Below are positions 25,338 through 33,791 of a stretch of DNA of 64,000 bases, one piece after another. Within the stretch, counting starts at the first letter, position 1; every line of letters starts with the position of its first letter. The position numbers were made by a program, and so were the translations under genes. A model generated the notes under the pieces. That model saw nothing but the letters and a program-made list of their open reading frames with translations. It did not search any database and had not been told where the DNA came from. The stretch spans positions 3,165,973 to 3,229,972 of the forward strand of contig NZ_CP116346.1 of NCBI RefSeq assembly GCF_030254645.1, given 5' to 3'. This DNA is from Paucibacter sediminis. Its GTDB lineage: Bacteria > Pseudomonadota > Gammaproteobacteria > Burkholderiales > Burkholderiaceae_C.

Positions 25338-27065
25338 ATGACCAAGCGTTCCGAGTTGCCGTGTGATGCCCGATTCGATGGGTATGCGGCCCTGCATCAG
25401 GCCTTCCGCTGGCAGGTGCCGGAGGACTTCAGCATCGCCGAGGCCTGCTGCGGCCGCTGGGCGCGCGAGACGCCCAATGCCCCGGCCATCCTGTTCGAAA
25501 GCGACAGCGGCTGCCGCGCGCAGTACAGCTATGGCCAGCTGCAGCGTGCCGCCAACCGCCTCGCCAACGCCTTGCAGCGCCTGGGCGTGCAGGCCGGCGA
25601 CCGCGTCGCCATCGTGCTGCCGCAACGCTTCGAGACCGCGGTGGCGCAAATCGCGGTGAACCAGCTGGGCGCGGTGGCCATGCCGCTGTCCATGCTGTTC
25701 GGCCCCGAGGCCCTGGAATTCCGCCTGCAGGACAGTGCGGCGGTGGTCGCCATCGTGGAGGGCGCGGCGCTGGCGTCGATGCGCCAGGTGCGCGCGCGCT
25801 GCCCGGCACTGCGCCAGCTGCTGGCGGTGGGCGAGGGTGCGCAGGCCGACGAGCTGGAATGGATGGCCGCCCTGCAGGCCGAGGATGCCCGTTTCGTGTC
25901 GGCGCGCCGCAAGGCCGACGATGCCGCGGTGCTGATCTACACCAGCGGCACCACCGGCCCGCCCAAGGGCGCCCTGATTCCGCAGCGCGCGCTGATCGGC
26001 AATCTGAGCGGTTTCGTGGCCAGCCAGAACTGGTTCGGCTTCGATCCGGCGGCGCCGGAGCGCGGCACCGAGGCGGTGTTCTGGAGCCCGGCCGACTGGG
26101 CCTGGACCGGCGGACTGATGGACGCGCTGCTGCCCACGCTCTACTTCGGCCGCCCCATCGTGGCGTACCAGGGCCGCTTTGCACCCGAGCGCGCCTTCGA
26201 GCTGATGCAGCAGCATGGCGTGACGCACAGCTTTCTCTTCCCTACCGCGCTGAAGGCGATGATGAAGGCCGTACCCGCGCCGCGTCAGCGTTATGCCCTG
26301 AAGCTGCAGGCCATCATGAGCGCCGGCGAGGCGGTGGGCGATGCGGTGTTCGGCTGGTGCGAGCAGCAGCTGGGCATCACCGTCAACGAGATGTTCGGCC
26401 AGACCGAGATCAACTACGTGGTGGGCAATTGCAGCCTGCTGTGGCCGGCGCGGCCCGGCAGCATGGGGCGCGCCTACCCGGGGCACCGCGTGGCGGTGGT
26501 CGACGACGAGGGCAAGATCTGCCCCCCCGGCGAGCCCGGCGACGTGGCGGTGCATCGGCGCGATGTGCATGGCGATCCCGACCCGGTGTTCTTCCTGGGC
26601 TACTGGAACAAGCCCGAGGCCACCGCGGCCAAGTTCACCGGCGAGCCGAGCAACAGCTGGTGCCGCACCGGCGACACCGCCATCATGGATGAGCAGGGCT
26701 ATCTCTGGTACCAGGGCCGCAGCGACGATGTCTTCAAGGCCGCCGGCTACCGCATCGGCCCCAGCGAGATCGAGAACTGCCTGGTCAAGCACGAGGCGGT
26801 CGCGAACGCGGCGGTGGTGCCCAAGCCCGATGCCGAGCGCGGCGCGCTGGTGAAGGCCTATGTGGTGCTGGCGCCCGGCCACCAGGGCAGCCCCGAGCTG
26901 GTGGCGGCCTTGCAGGCCCATGTGCGCGGGCGCCTTGCGCCCTATGAATATCCCAAGGACATCGAGTTCATCGAGGCATTGCCCATGACCACCACCGGCA
27001 AGGTGCAACGCCGCGTGCTGCGCCTGCAGGAGGAGCAGCGCGCACGCGAAGCGGCACTTGCCTGA
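25338..27065 (+). CDS. acyl-CoA synthetase, AMP-binding (medium-chain/acetyl-CoA synthetase-like)
   Basis: 575 residues from ATG 25338, with GGAGGG upstream. ANL-superfamily adenylation motifs are complete: LIYTSGTTGPPKGALIP (P-loop, about residue 198), MFGQTEINYVVGN (about 350), the hinge GRSDDVFKAAGYRIGP (about 465) and the catalytic Lys in TTTGKVQRRVLR (about 555). It activates a carboxylic acid to its CoA thioester via the acyl-adenylate; the chain type is not certain. Its TGA directly abuts the convergent gene's stop (TGATCA). Confidence 0.9.
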   Translation: MTKRSELPCDARFDGYAALHQAFRWQVPEDFSIAEACCGRWARETPNAPAILFESDSGCRAQYSYGQLQRAANRLANALQRLGVQAGDRVAIVLPQRFETAVAQIAVNQLGAVAMPLSMLFGPEALEFRLQDSAAVVAIVEGAALASMRQVRARCPALRQLLAVGEGAQADELEWMAALQAEDARFVSARRKADDAAVLIYTSGTTGPPKGALIPQRALIGNLSGFVASQNWFGFDPAAPERGTEAVFWSPADWAWTGGLMDALLPTLYFGRPIVAYQGRFAPERAFELMQQHGVTHSFLFPTALKAMMKAVPAPRQRYALKLQAIMSAGEAVGDAVFGWCEQQLGITVNEMFGQTEINYVVGNCSLLWPARPGSMGRAYPGHRVAVVDDEGKICPPGEPGDVAVHRRDVHGDPDPVFFLGYWNKPEATAAKFTGEPSNSWCRTGDTAIMDEQGYLWYQGRSDDVFKAAGYRIGPSEIENCLVKHEAVANAAVVPKPDAERGALVKAYVVLAPGHQGSPELVAALQAHVRGRLAPYEYPKDIEFIEALPMTTTGKVQRRVLRLQEEQRAREAALA

Positions 27066-27674
27066 TCACCAACTGCAGGGTTTGAGCTGCGCCGGCGCCT
27101 GCTTGACGCTGGCGTTGAAGGGGTCGAGCTGGGCGTCGCGCGACTGCTGCACGTCGTAGCAGCCACCGCGGTAGCGGATGCGGCGCCGGGTCGGGCCGTG
27201 GATCTCGTCGGGCTGGTCGGCCTCGCCGCCAATGGCGCGCGCGATGCGCTGCTCCACGCTCGCCCGGGGGCTGTTGCTGCGCTCGTCGGCCAGGGCCGGA
27301 TTGCGCCAGGCTTGCGACGCGGCCGGACCGGCCGGCAGGGCCAGCTGCAGCGGCGCAACGCTGCCGCGCGGCGTGGCAGCCGGCTCCTCGGGCACAGCGG
27401 TGCGGGTCGGCGTTGCGGGAGCCGGCTCCAAAATCGTCTTGAATGGGGGAGCTGCCGCGGGACGCTCGGCCCGAGGCATGGCATGAGCTGGCACGGGCGT
27501 CGCAGTCGGCAACTTCGGCTGCGGCTGCAGCAGCCAGACCACCAGGCGCTCGCGCATCTGCGGCACGCCACGCGTGCCTTGCCGCTGGGCGAGCAATATC
27601 AGGCCCGCCGCATGCAGCATGAGCACCAGCATCCAGACCCAGTGCGGGCGCCTGGGCGAAGCGAGGCTTGGCAT
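27066..27674 (-). CDS. hypothetical membrane-anchored protein
   Basis: 202 residues, family not recognised. One N-terminal membrane segment (about 12-30, WVWMLVLMLHAAGLILLA) follows a basic start, then a Pro/Ala-rich linker (about 50-130) and a small C-terminal region with two cysteines (GGCYDVQQ and KPCSW), suggesting a periplasmic domain with a disulfide. The shape recalls TonB-like energy transducers, but no TonB C-terminal domain is visible. It starts one base after the exported protein gene's stop, so the two are probably cotranslated. Confidence 0.6.
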   Translation of the reverse strand: MPSLASPRRPHWVWMLVLMLHAAGLILLAQRQGTRGVPQMRERLVVWLLQPQPKLPTATPVPAHAMPRAERPAAAPPFKTILEPAPATPTRTAVPEEPAATPRGSVAPLQLALPAGPAASQAWRNPALADERSNSPRASVEQRIARAIGGEADQPDEIHGPTRRRIRYRGGCYDVQQSRDAQLDPFNASVKQAPAQLKPCSW

Positions 27675-27675
27675 C

Positions 27676-28443
27676 TCAGCCGCCGAACAACTTGCCCAGC
27701 AGGCGCACGCTCAGCTTGCTGCCGGCGGGCGCCAGCAGGCGCGCCGCATCGGGCCAGCGCTCTTCGCCGCTCAGCGTGGTGCAGCTGCGCGACGGCTGGC
27801 CGGGCTTGGCGTCGGGGTCCTGGTCGCTAGGGTCGGCGGCCAGCGGCAGGCCCAGCAGCTGGCCTTGTTCGCGCCATTCCAGCTCCCATTGCGGGCTGCT
27901 GCTGCAGACGCGCACACCGGCGATCTGCGGAAACGCCCAGCGCAAATACCAGGGCAGCAGCTCGCTGCGCAAGCGCCGCGCCACCGCGACGATGCGGCGC
28001 ACCATCGCCATGTCCAGCTCGGCGGCGGGCACCGTCAGTGCCAGCGTGCCGCGCAGCAGCGCGCTGCCCTTGGGCAGGTTGGAGCTCAGCGAGCTGCCCT
28101 TGGCCTGCTCCAGCGGCAGCACGGGCAGCAGCAGGCTGCCGTCGTCGGCCGGGCGGAAGGGCAGGTATTGCTCGTCGCTCACGATCGCCAACCGGGCCGC
28201 GGGCAGGGGCTGCTGGGTGTCGCGCGCAAGCAGCCGCATGTCGATGCGGAACAGCCCTTCGCCATGCCGGTGCAGCTCGTGCAGCACGCGGTTGATGGGC
28301 TCGTAATCCATCAGCTGGCCGGCGCGGGTGATCTTGACCTCCACCTGCTCCAGCTGCGTCACCGGCCCCCGCGCCAGATCCTGGGCGCCCGCCATGGCCG
28401 CGGCCAGGCCCAGCGCGCAGGCGGCGCTCATGCGCTTGTTCAT
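27676..28443 (-). CDS. hypothetical exported protein
   Basis: 255 residues, not assigned to a known family. A clear signal peptide (MNKRMSAACALGLAAAMAGAQ) indicates export to the periplasm. The mature part is mixed alpha/beta with a GLFRIDMRLLARD strand and two to three cysteines in the C-terminal half (RVCSSSPQWE, RSCTTLSGEE). It sits between the XRE regulator and the membrane-anchored unknown in a four-gene minus-strand cluster. Confidence 0.6.
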   Translation of the reverse strand: MNKRMSAACALGLAAAMAGAQDLARGPVTQLEQVEVKITRAGQLMDYEPINRVLHELHRHGEGLFRIDMRLLARDTQQPLPAARLAIVSDEQYLPFRPADDGSLLLPVLPLEQAKGSSLSSNLPKGSALLRGTLALTVPAAELDMAMVRRIVAVARRLRSELLPWYLRWAFPQIAGVRVCSSSPQWELEWREQGQLLGLPLAADPSDQDPDAKPGQPSRSCTTLSGEERWPDAARLLAPAGSKLSVRLLGKLFGG

Positions 28444-28455
28444 CTGCTCACTCCC

Positions 28456-28692
28456 TCAAGGTTCTTGTTGTTCCGCCGGCGCGTCGGCGCCCGCCTGGTA
28501 GGCCAGCAGGTCGGCCGGCTGGCATTGCAGCACCTCGCAGATGCGCGCCAGCGTGTCGAAGCGCACGCCGCGCACCTTGCCGCTCTTCAGCAGGGACAGA
28601 TTGGCCTCGGTGATGCCCACGCGCTCGGCCAGCTCCTTGGAGCGCATCTTGCGTTTGGCCAGCATCAGGTCCAGGGTCACGACGATGCTCAT
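28456..28692 (-). CDS. XRE family transcriptional regulator (small)
   Basis: 78 residues forming a single Cro/CI-type helix-turn-helix (SKELAERVGITEANLSLLKS, then GVRFDTLARICEVLQCQPAD) of the YozG type. Its start overlaps the stop of the DUF2975 gene (ATGA). DUF2975 membrane protein plus small XRE regulator is a recurrent two-gene module in bacteria, probably a membrane sensor or inhibitor with its DNA-binding partner; the signal is unknown. Confidence 0.9.
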   Translation of the reverse strand: MSIVVTLDLMLAKRKMRSKELAERVGITEANLSLLKSGKVRGVRFDTLARICEVLQCQPADLLAYQAGADAPAEQQEP

Positions 28693-29249
28693 CAGACGAA
28701 CTCCGCGTTCTCCTCGGCCACGCGCGTGGCCTCGGCCATCACCGTGGCCATGGCCAGCAGCACCAGGCCGAACATCAGGGCCAGGTAATGGTGGAAGGCC
28801 AGCGCCACCACCAGCACACGCTGGCCCGGTGGGTTCTGCCAGGTCAGTGCCAGCACCGAGAGCGTGTGCGAGAGCGGCAGCGCGGGCGCCAGCACCACCA
28901 GGGCCAGGCCCATGCGGCGCAGCCGCTGCACCGGTTCGGCGCTGAAGATCCGGCCGCGCGCATAGCAGCCGAACAGCGACCACAGCTGCCACAGCGCCAG
29001 CAGCGCGGCCGTGCCGGGCAGGGCGGCAATGGCCAGGCCGAGGCCGCGCGTGAGCGGGTTCAGGTTCAGCGGCTGCTGGCCGGCCTCCCATTGATGCCTT
29101 GCCACCTGCAGCAGCCAGACATCGCTGGTCCACAGCAGCAGCGGCGTCAGCAACACCGCGGCCGCGCCCAGCACGCACATCAGGCGCAGCCAGAAGGCCA
29201 GGCGGCGGATGCGCGGCAGGCCGGCAAATGACGAGGTCGCGATGGGCAT
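28692..29249 (-). CDS. DUF2975 membrane protein
   Basis: 185 residues from ATG 29249, with four predicted membrane helices (about 20-40, 70-95, 110-132, 150-172). RGRIFSAEPVQRLRRMGL between helices 2 and 3 is typical of DUF2975. It is cotranslated with the XRE regulator. The 156-base spacer to the divergent aldo/keto reductase is strikingly AT-rich against this GC-rich background and probably holds both promoters. Confidence 0.85.
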   Translation of the reverse strand: MPIATSSFAGLPRIRRLAFWLRLMCVLGAAAVLLTPLLLWTSDVWLLQVARHQWEAGQQPLNLNPLTRGLGLAIAALPGTAALLALWQLWSLFGCYARGRIFSAEPVQRLRRMGLALVVLAPALPLSHTLSVLALTWQNPPGQRVLVVALAFHHYLALMFGLVLLAMATVMAEATRVAEENAEFV

Positions 29250-29405
29250 GGGGAAGGGGCGTGAACGGAATGAAATTACTGTAAAACAATAATATATTTT
29301 TGTGAAGCAGAAAACTTTTGGCATGGGTGGGCGCCGCAAGCGCAGCGGCGGCTTCTGCGGCACACTGCCGGCCACGCGTTTTTTTGCTGCTGCAAGGAGT
29401 TGTTG
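29250..29405. promoter_or_regulatory. AT-rich divergent promoter region
   Basis: Positions 29270-29320 contain long A/T runs (for example ACAATAATATATTTTTGTG) between DUF2975 (minus) and the aldo/keto reductase (plus). TATATT on the minus strand is a possible -10, but I could not fix a -35. Just before 29406, AAGGAG serves as the ribosome site of the reductase. Confidence 0.4.
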
Positions 29406-30470
29406 ATGGACATGGAATTCACCACGCTGGGCCGTTCGGATCTGCGGGTCAGCAAGATCTGCCTGGGCACCATGACCTTCGGGGAGCAGGTGGACGAGGC
29501 GGGCAGCCAGGCGCTGCTGGACCATGCGGTGGCGCGCGGCATCAATTTCATCGACACCGCCGAGATGTATCCGGTGCCGGCGCGTGCCGCCACCTTTGCG
29601 CAGACCGAGGCCATCATCGGCCGCTGGCTGGCGGCCCGCCCGGGCCTGCGCAGCCGGCTGGTGCTGGCCACCAAGGTGGCCGGCCCTTCGCGCGGTTATG
29701 ACTGGATACGCCAGGGCTCACCCGATCTGAGCGCGGCCGACATCGTGCAGGCCTGCGAGGACAGCCTGCGCCGCCTGCAGACCGACGTCATCGATCTCTA
29801 CCAGATCCATTGGCCGGCCCGCCATGTGCCGATGTTCGGCGGCGTCTATTTCGAACCCGCCAAGGACCAGGCGGTGACGCCCATGCTGGCCCAGCTGGAG
29901 GCGCTCGACCGCCTGGTGCGCGCCGGCAAGCTGCGCCAGGTGGGCCTGTCCAACGAGACCGCCTATGGCGTGAGTGAATTCGTGCACCTGGCCGAGCGCC
30001 ATGGACTGGCCCGCATCGTCTCGGTGCAGAACCCCTATTCGCTGGTGAACCGGGTGCTCGAGAACGGCCTGGACGAGGCGCTCTACCGCCACCAGGTCGG
30101 CCTGCTGGCCTACTCGCCGCTGGGCTTTGGCGTGCTCACCGGCAAGTACGACGCGCTGCGCCTGGACGACCCGGCCCGCCCCGGCCGCCTGAGCCTGTTC
30201 GAGAGCATGAAGAAGCAGCGCTGGGCCCGCCCCGAGACCCTCGCCGCGGCCAAGCGCTACAACGCCCTGGCGCGCGCGCATGACCTGACCCCCACCCAGC
30301 TGGCGCTGGCCTGGTGCGGCTCGCGCTGGCAGACCGCCAGCACCATCATCGGGGTGACCACGCGCGCGCAACTGGACGAGAACATCGAGGCCTTTGCCGC
30401 CAGCCTCGCGCCCGAGCTCGTGGCCGAGATCAACCGCATCCGCTGGGAGCTGCGCGACCCGGCGCAGTGA
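29406..30470 (+). CDS. aldo/keto reductase (Tas-like)
   Basis: 354 residues, (beta/alpha)8 NADPH-dependent oxidoreductase. The catalytic tetrad is visible: Asp and Tyr in FIDTAEMYPVP, Lys in LVLATKVAGP and His in LYQIHWPARHVP. The Tas subgroup is indicated by the EMYPVP motif and length. AAGGAG stands 6 bases before the ATG at 29406, favouring this start over 29400. The natural carbonyl substrate is unknown. Confidence 0.9.
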   Translation: MDMEFTTLGRSDLRVSKICLGTMTFGEQVDEAGSQALLDHAVARGINFIDTAEMYPVPARAATFAQTEAIIGRWLAARPGLRSRLVLATKVAGPSRGYDWIRQGSPDLSAADIVQACEDSLRRLQTDVIDLYQIHWPARHVPMFGGVYFEPAKDQAVTPMLAQLEALDRLVRAGKLRQVGLSNETAYGVSEFVHLAERHGLARIVSVQNPYSLVNRVLENGLDEALYRHQVGLLAYSPLGFGVLTGKYDALRLDDPARPGRLSLFESMKKQRWARPETLAAAKRYNALARAHDLTPTQLALAWCGSRWQTASTIIGVTTRAQLDENIEAFAASLAPELVAEINRIRWELRDPAQ

Positions 30471-30501
30471 ATGAAGGGGCGCAGGCGGCGACAATCCGGT
30501 C

Positions 30502-31017
30502 ATGGCCAAGAAGCAAGCCCATGTCAGCGAGACCCCCGCCACGCAGTTCCTGCGCGAGCGCCAGGTCACCTTCACCGAGCATGTCTACGATTATGTGGAG
30601 CATGGCGGCACCGCCGAGTCCTCGCGCCAGCTGGGCGTGCCCGAGCACGAGGTGGTGAAGACCCTGGTGATGCAGGACGAGCGCGCCCAAGCCCTGATCG
30701 TGCTGATGCATGGCGATTGCCAGGTCAGCCTCAAGGAGCTGGCGCGCCAGATTCCCTGCAAGAAGGTGGAGCCCTGCAAGCCCGAGGTGGCACAGCGCCA
30801 CAGCGGCTATCTGGTGGGCGGCACCTCGCCCTTCGGCACGCGCAAGCCCATGCCGGTGTTCGTCGAGGCCAGCATCCTGGCCTTGCCGAGGATCTGCATC
30901 AATGGCGGGCGGCGCGGCTATCTGGTGGGGCTGGACCCGAAGGTCTTGCCAGCGCTGCTGGGGGCGCGGGCGGTCGAGTGCGCGATCCGGAGCGAGGCGC
31001 GGGGCAGTGCAGAATAG
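30502..31017 (+). CDS. ybaK: Cys-tRNA(Pro) deacylase
   Basis: 171 residues of the YbaK/EbsC editing family, which hydrolyses cysteine wrongly attached to tRNA-Pro. Conserved pieces are VVKTLVMQDERAQAL with the essential Lys, KKVEPCKPEVAQRHSGYLVGG, and TSPFGTRKPMPVF. It is a trans-acting partner of prolyl-tRNA synthetase. It lies 31 bases after the aldo/keto reductase and 6 before plsY, within a run of plus-strand genes. Confidence 0.93.
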   Translation: MAKKQAHVSETPATQFLRERQVTFTEHVYDYVEHGGTAESSRQLGVPEHEVVKTLVMQDERAQALIVLMHGDCQVSLKELARQIPCKKVEPCKPEVAQRHSGYLVGGTSPFGTRKPMPVFVEASILALPRICINGGRRGYLVGLDPKVLPALLGARAVECAIRSEARGSAE

Positions 31018-31023
31018 CGCCCC

Positions 31024-31767
31024 ATGCAAGAACTGCTTCCCCCCCTGCTGGCCACCCTGCTGGCCTATCTGATCGGCTCGCTCTCGTTTGCCGTCATCAT
31101 CAGCCGCCTGATGGGTCTGTCGGACCCGCGCAGCTATGGCTCGGGCAATCCCGGCGCCACCAATGTGCTGCGCTCGGGCAACAAGGCCGCGGCCATCCTT
31201 ACCCTGCTGTTCGATGCCTTGAAGGGCTATCTGCCGGTGCTGGCGGTGGCGCTGTGGGGCGAGCGTTACGGCCTGGGCGAGGGGACGGTGGCGCTGGTGG
31301 GCCTGGCGGCCTTCGTGGGCCATCTCTGGCCGGTGTTCTTTCGCTTCGTGGGTGGCAAGGGCGTGGCCACCGCGGCCGGCGTGCTGCTGGCGATCAACCC
31401 CTGGCTGGGCGGCGCCACCCTGCTGACCTGGCTCATCATCGCCTACTTCTTCCGCTACTCCTCGCTGGCCTCCATCGTGGCGGCGGTGTTCGCGCCCTTC
31501 TACCAGATGCTGATCTGGGGCTCGAGCCCGGCGGTGCTGAGCATCGCGCTGATGAGCCTGCTGCTGGTGTGGCGCCATGAGGCCAATATCAAGAAGCTGC
31601 TCAAGGGCACCGAGAGCAAGCTGGGCCAGAAGGCGGCCGGCGCCAAGCCGGCCGAGGGCACCAGCAAGAAGCACCCGCATGGCGAGGGTTACCAGGCCCA
31701 TGGCCACTCTCACCATCACGGCCCATCGCATTCCCACAAAGCTGCCAAGAAGGGCAAGAAATCATGA
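31024..31767 (+). CDS. plsY: glycerol-3-phosphate acyltransferase PlsY, with His-rich tail
   Basis: 247 residues. The first 200 or so are a standard PlsY: five membrane helices, the motif [20 protein letters not shown] and [20 protein letters not shown]. PlsY transfers acyl groups from acyl-phosphate to glycerol 3-phosphate in the inner membrane, starting phospholipid synthesis. The last 45 residues are additional: Lys/Ala-rich, then a histidine cluster ([13 protein letters not shown]) and a basic end. Such a tail could bind metal. The stop overlaps the ridA start by 4 bases. Confidence 0.93.
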   Translation: MQELLPPLLATLLAYLIGSLSFAVIISRLMGLSDPRSYGSGNPGATNVLRSGNKAAAILTLLFDALKGYLPVLAVALWGERYGLGEGTVALVGLAAFVGHLWPVFFRFVGGKGVATAAGVLLAINPWLGGATLLTWLIIAYFFRYSSLASIVAAVFAPFYQMLIWGSSPAVLSIALMSLLLVWRHEANIKKLLKGTESKLGQKAAGAKPAEGTSKKHPHGEGYQAHGHSHHHGPSHSHKAAKKGKKS

Positions 31768-32108
31768 TCGAACGTTTTGAAGTCGGCGCGCGCATGTCCG
31801 AGATGGCCGTGCACAACGGCGTGGTCTACCTGGCGGGCCAGGTGGCCTCCGACGCGAGCCTGGACATCACCGGCCAGACCGCGGATGTGCTGGCCCAGAT
31901 CGACCGCCTGCTCAAGCTCGCCGGCAGCGACAAGACCAAGATCCTGCGTGCCCAGATCTATATCGCCGATGTGGCCGAGTTCGCCGGCATGAACAAGGCC
32001 TGGGATGCCTGGGTCGTGGCCGGCCACACGCCGCCGCGCGCCACCGTCGAGGCCAAGCTGGCCAAGCCGGAGTGGAAGGTCGAGGTCGTCATCACCGCCG
32101 CGGTCTGA
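31764..32108 (+). CDS. RidA family protein
   Basis: 114 residues of the YjgF/YER057c/UK114 family. RidA members hydrolyse reactive enamines and imines formed from amino acids. The family arginine lies in [14 protein letters not shown] (about residue 90), and AELKLA-type packing is replaced by [12 protein letters not shown]. It is translationally coupled to plsY (ATGA). It belongs to a RidA subfamily rather than certainly to RidA itself. Confidence 0.9.
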   Translation: MIERFEVGARMSEMAVHNGVVYLAGQVASDASLDITGQTADVLAQIDRLLKLAGSDKTKILRAQIYIADVAEFAGMNKAWDAWVVAGHTPPRATVEAKLAKPEWKVEVVITAAV

Positions 32109-32118
32109 ACCTGTCTTC

Positions 32119-32146
32119 GCGCGGCTTGATCCGACTCAAGCCGCGC
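32119..32146 (+). terminator. hairpin after ridA
   Basis: GCGCGGCTTGA (32119-32129), a 6-base loop and TCAAGCCGCGC (32136-32146) form a perfect 11-bp stem 10 bases after the ridA stop. No T-run follows. Confidence 0.5.
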
Positions 32147-32194
32147 CGGGGCACGCTCGCCTAGAGTTGGCGCTCGCCAACCCTGGGGGTGCCT

Positions 32195-32989
32195 GTGCCC
32201 GTTGAACTCTTCCGCCGCGATCAGCATGTCTGCCTGATGTTCTCCAAGCTCAGCACGGAGGACGGCGAGGCGGTGCAATCCAACCAGTTCCTGCTGGTGA
32301 ACCGCGGCACCGGGGCCATCCTGGACCCGGGCGGCAACATCGCCTACAACGAGCTCTACCTCGGCATGACGGCGCATTTCCCGCCGCACAAGCTGGCCGC
32401 CATCCTGGCCTCGCATGCCGACCCCGACATCATCGCCTCGCTCGACCGCTGGATGACGGCCAGCAGCGCGCCGGTCTATATCTCGCGCATCTGGGAGCGC
32501 TTTGCGCCGCATTTCTGCAAGCCCGGCAAGACGCTGGGCCGGGTGATCGGCATTCCCGACGCCGGCGCGCGCCTGCGCCTGGGCGAGGGCGACGCGGCCT
32601 TCGAGCTGCTGGCCCTGCCCGCGCATTTCCTGCATTCCGAGGGCAATTTCCAGTTCTACGACCCGCTCAGCAAGATCCTGTTCTCGGGTGACCTGGGCGC
32701 CTCGCTGGGGCCGGATCTGAAACCGGAGCAGATCGTCACCAGCCTGGCCGAGCATGTGCCGCGCATGGAGGCCTTCCACCGCCGCTACATGGTCAGCAAC
32801 AAGGTGCTGCGCCTGTGGGCGGCGATGGTGCGCGAGCTCGACATCCGCATGATCGTGCCGCAGCATGGCGCGCCGCTGGCGGGCGAGGCGGTGCCGGCGT
32901 TCATCCGCTGGGCCGAGAACCTCGCCTGCGGCATCGACCTGGTCGGGCCGCAGGACTACCGCGTGCCGCAGGAGGCCCTGCCGGCGTAG
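32195..32989 (+). CDS. MBL-fold (oxygen-binding diiron-like) protein
   Basis: 264 residues; GTG at 32195 is chosen because GGGGG stands 5 bases upstream (GTG 32189 is the alternative). It resembles the MBL domain of flavodiiron proteins (ODP family): SNQFLLVNRGTGAILDPGG, ILASHADPDIIAS for the first metal motif, LPAHFLHSEGNFQFYD for the next His, ILFSGDLGAS for the bridging Asp, and a late IVPQHGAPL. No flavodoxin domain follows, so it is a stand-alone domain. The activity is unknown. Confidence 0.8.
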   Translation: MPVELFRRDQHVCLMFSKLSTEDGEAVQSNQFLLVNRGTGAILDPGGNIAYNELYLGMTAHFPPHKLAAILASHADPDIIASLDRWMTASSAPVYISRIWERFAPHFCKPGKTLGRVIGIPDAGARLRLGEGDAAFELLALPAHFLHSEGNFQFYDPLSKILFSGDLGASLGPDLKPEQIVTSLAEHVPRMEAFHRRYMVSNKVLRLWAAMVRELDIRMIVPQHGAPLAGEAVPAFIRWAENLACGIDLVGPQDYRVPQEALPA

Positions 32990-32998
32990 CATGGCGCC

Positions 32999-33364
32999 AT
33001 GGGCGAACGTATCTCGGCCGCGTTGAGTGGCCCCATCGGTCTGGTGGTGCTGGTGCTGGCGGTGCTGGGCCTGAGCCAGGCCGCGCGCAGCTGGAACGAG
33101 GCCGGGCAGGCGCAGCAGCTGCGCGAGCGGGCCCGGCCGGGCGACATCCTGATGCTGGCCAGCAGCAGCTGTGTCTACTGCCAGCGTGCGCAGCGCTGGC
33201 TGGACGCCGAACGCGTGCCCTATCGCATGTGCCTGATCGAACAGGATGCCGCATGCGCGCGCGACTATGTCGCGCTGCAGGCGCCCGGCACGCCGACCTT
33301 TCTGGTGCGGGGTGTCCGGGTGGTGGGCTGGGACCGGGCGACGCTGCTGAAGGCGCTGGAGTGA
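32999..33364 (+). CDS. membrane-anchored glutaredoxin-like protein
   Basis: 121 residues. An N-terminal membrane anchor (about 10-30, GPIGLVVLVLAVLGLSQAA) is followed by a glutaredoxin/thioredoxin-like domain with the CxxC site SSSCVYCQRAQRW and a cis-proline motif APGTPTFLVRG. The domain therefore probably faces the periplasm. It follows the MBL gene by 9 bases. It may be a thiol reductase or a disulfide carrier; the partner is unknown. Confidence 0.8.
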   Translation: MGERISAALSGPIGLVVLVLAVLGLSQAARSWNEAGQAQQLRERARPGDILMLASSSCVYCQRAQRWLDAERVPYRMCLIEQDAACARDYVALQAPGTPTFLVRGVRVVGWDRATLLKALE

Positions 33365-33376
33365 ACGCCTCATCAG

Positions 33377-33400
33377 CCTCTGCGCTTGCAAGCGCAGGGG
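33377..33400. terminator. bidirectional hairpin between convergent genes
   Basis: CCTCTGCGCTTG (33377-33388) and CAAGCGCAGGGG (33389-33400) form a near-perfect inverted repeat between the glutaredoxin-like gene and the convergent TonB-domain gene. No T-run is evident on either side. Confidence 0.45.
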
Positions 33401-33406
33401 CCTCAA

Positions 33407-33739
33407 TCAGTCTTCGTTGCTGAAGACCAGCTTCACCTCGTGGCTCTGCTTCTCGCCGGTGCCTTCGAACTTCCACTCCATCAGGGCATTGATCACCGCC
33501 TTGTCGAACACGCGCTTGGGCTCGGCCTCGACGATGGCCACCTCGCTGACCTTGCCGTCGGCCTCAATGGTGAGCTTGGCCTTCACCGTGCCCTTGTTGA
33601 CGCCCTTGCGCGAGGCCTCGGCCGGGAACTCGGGGGGCACCTTCTTGATCACCTTGGGCGCCGCCTGCGCGGCCGTGGCGATCAGCAGGGCGCCCAGCAG
33701 ACCCAGGGCCAAGCGCGCCGCGCTCGAAATCTTCGACAT
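33407..33739 (-). CDS. secreted TonB C-terminal-domain protein
   Basis: 110 residues. The signal peptide (MSKISSAARLALGLLGALL, cleavage near AAQAA) is followed directly by a TonB C-terminal domain (PPEFPAEASRKGVNKGTVKA, then KAVINALMEWKFEGTGE). It lacks the membrane anchor and proline-rich spacer of true TonB, so it cannot transduce energy by itself. It probably is a periplasmic module of unknown role. It lies 52 bases downstream of the chemoreceptor gene. Confidence 0.8.
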   Translation of the reverse strand: MSKISSAARLALGLLGALLIATAAQAAPKVIKKVPPEFPAEASRKGVNKGTVKAKLTIEADGKVSEVAIVEAEPKRVFDKAVINALMEWKFEGTGEKQSHEVKLVFSNED

Positions 33740-33791
33740 GGTGTAGTTCTCCTTGCAGCTTGCGGAATGGGGTGCGGGATAGGTCGCGGGA

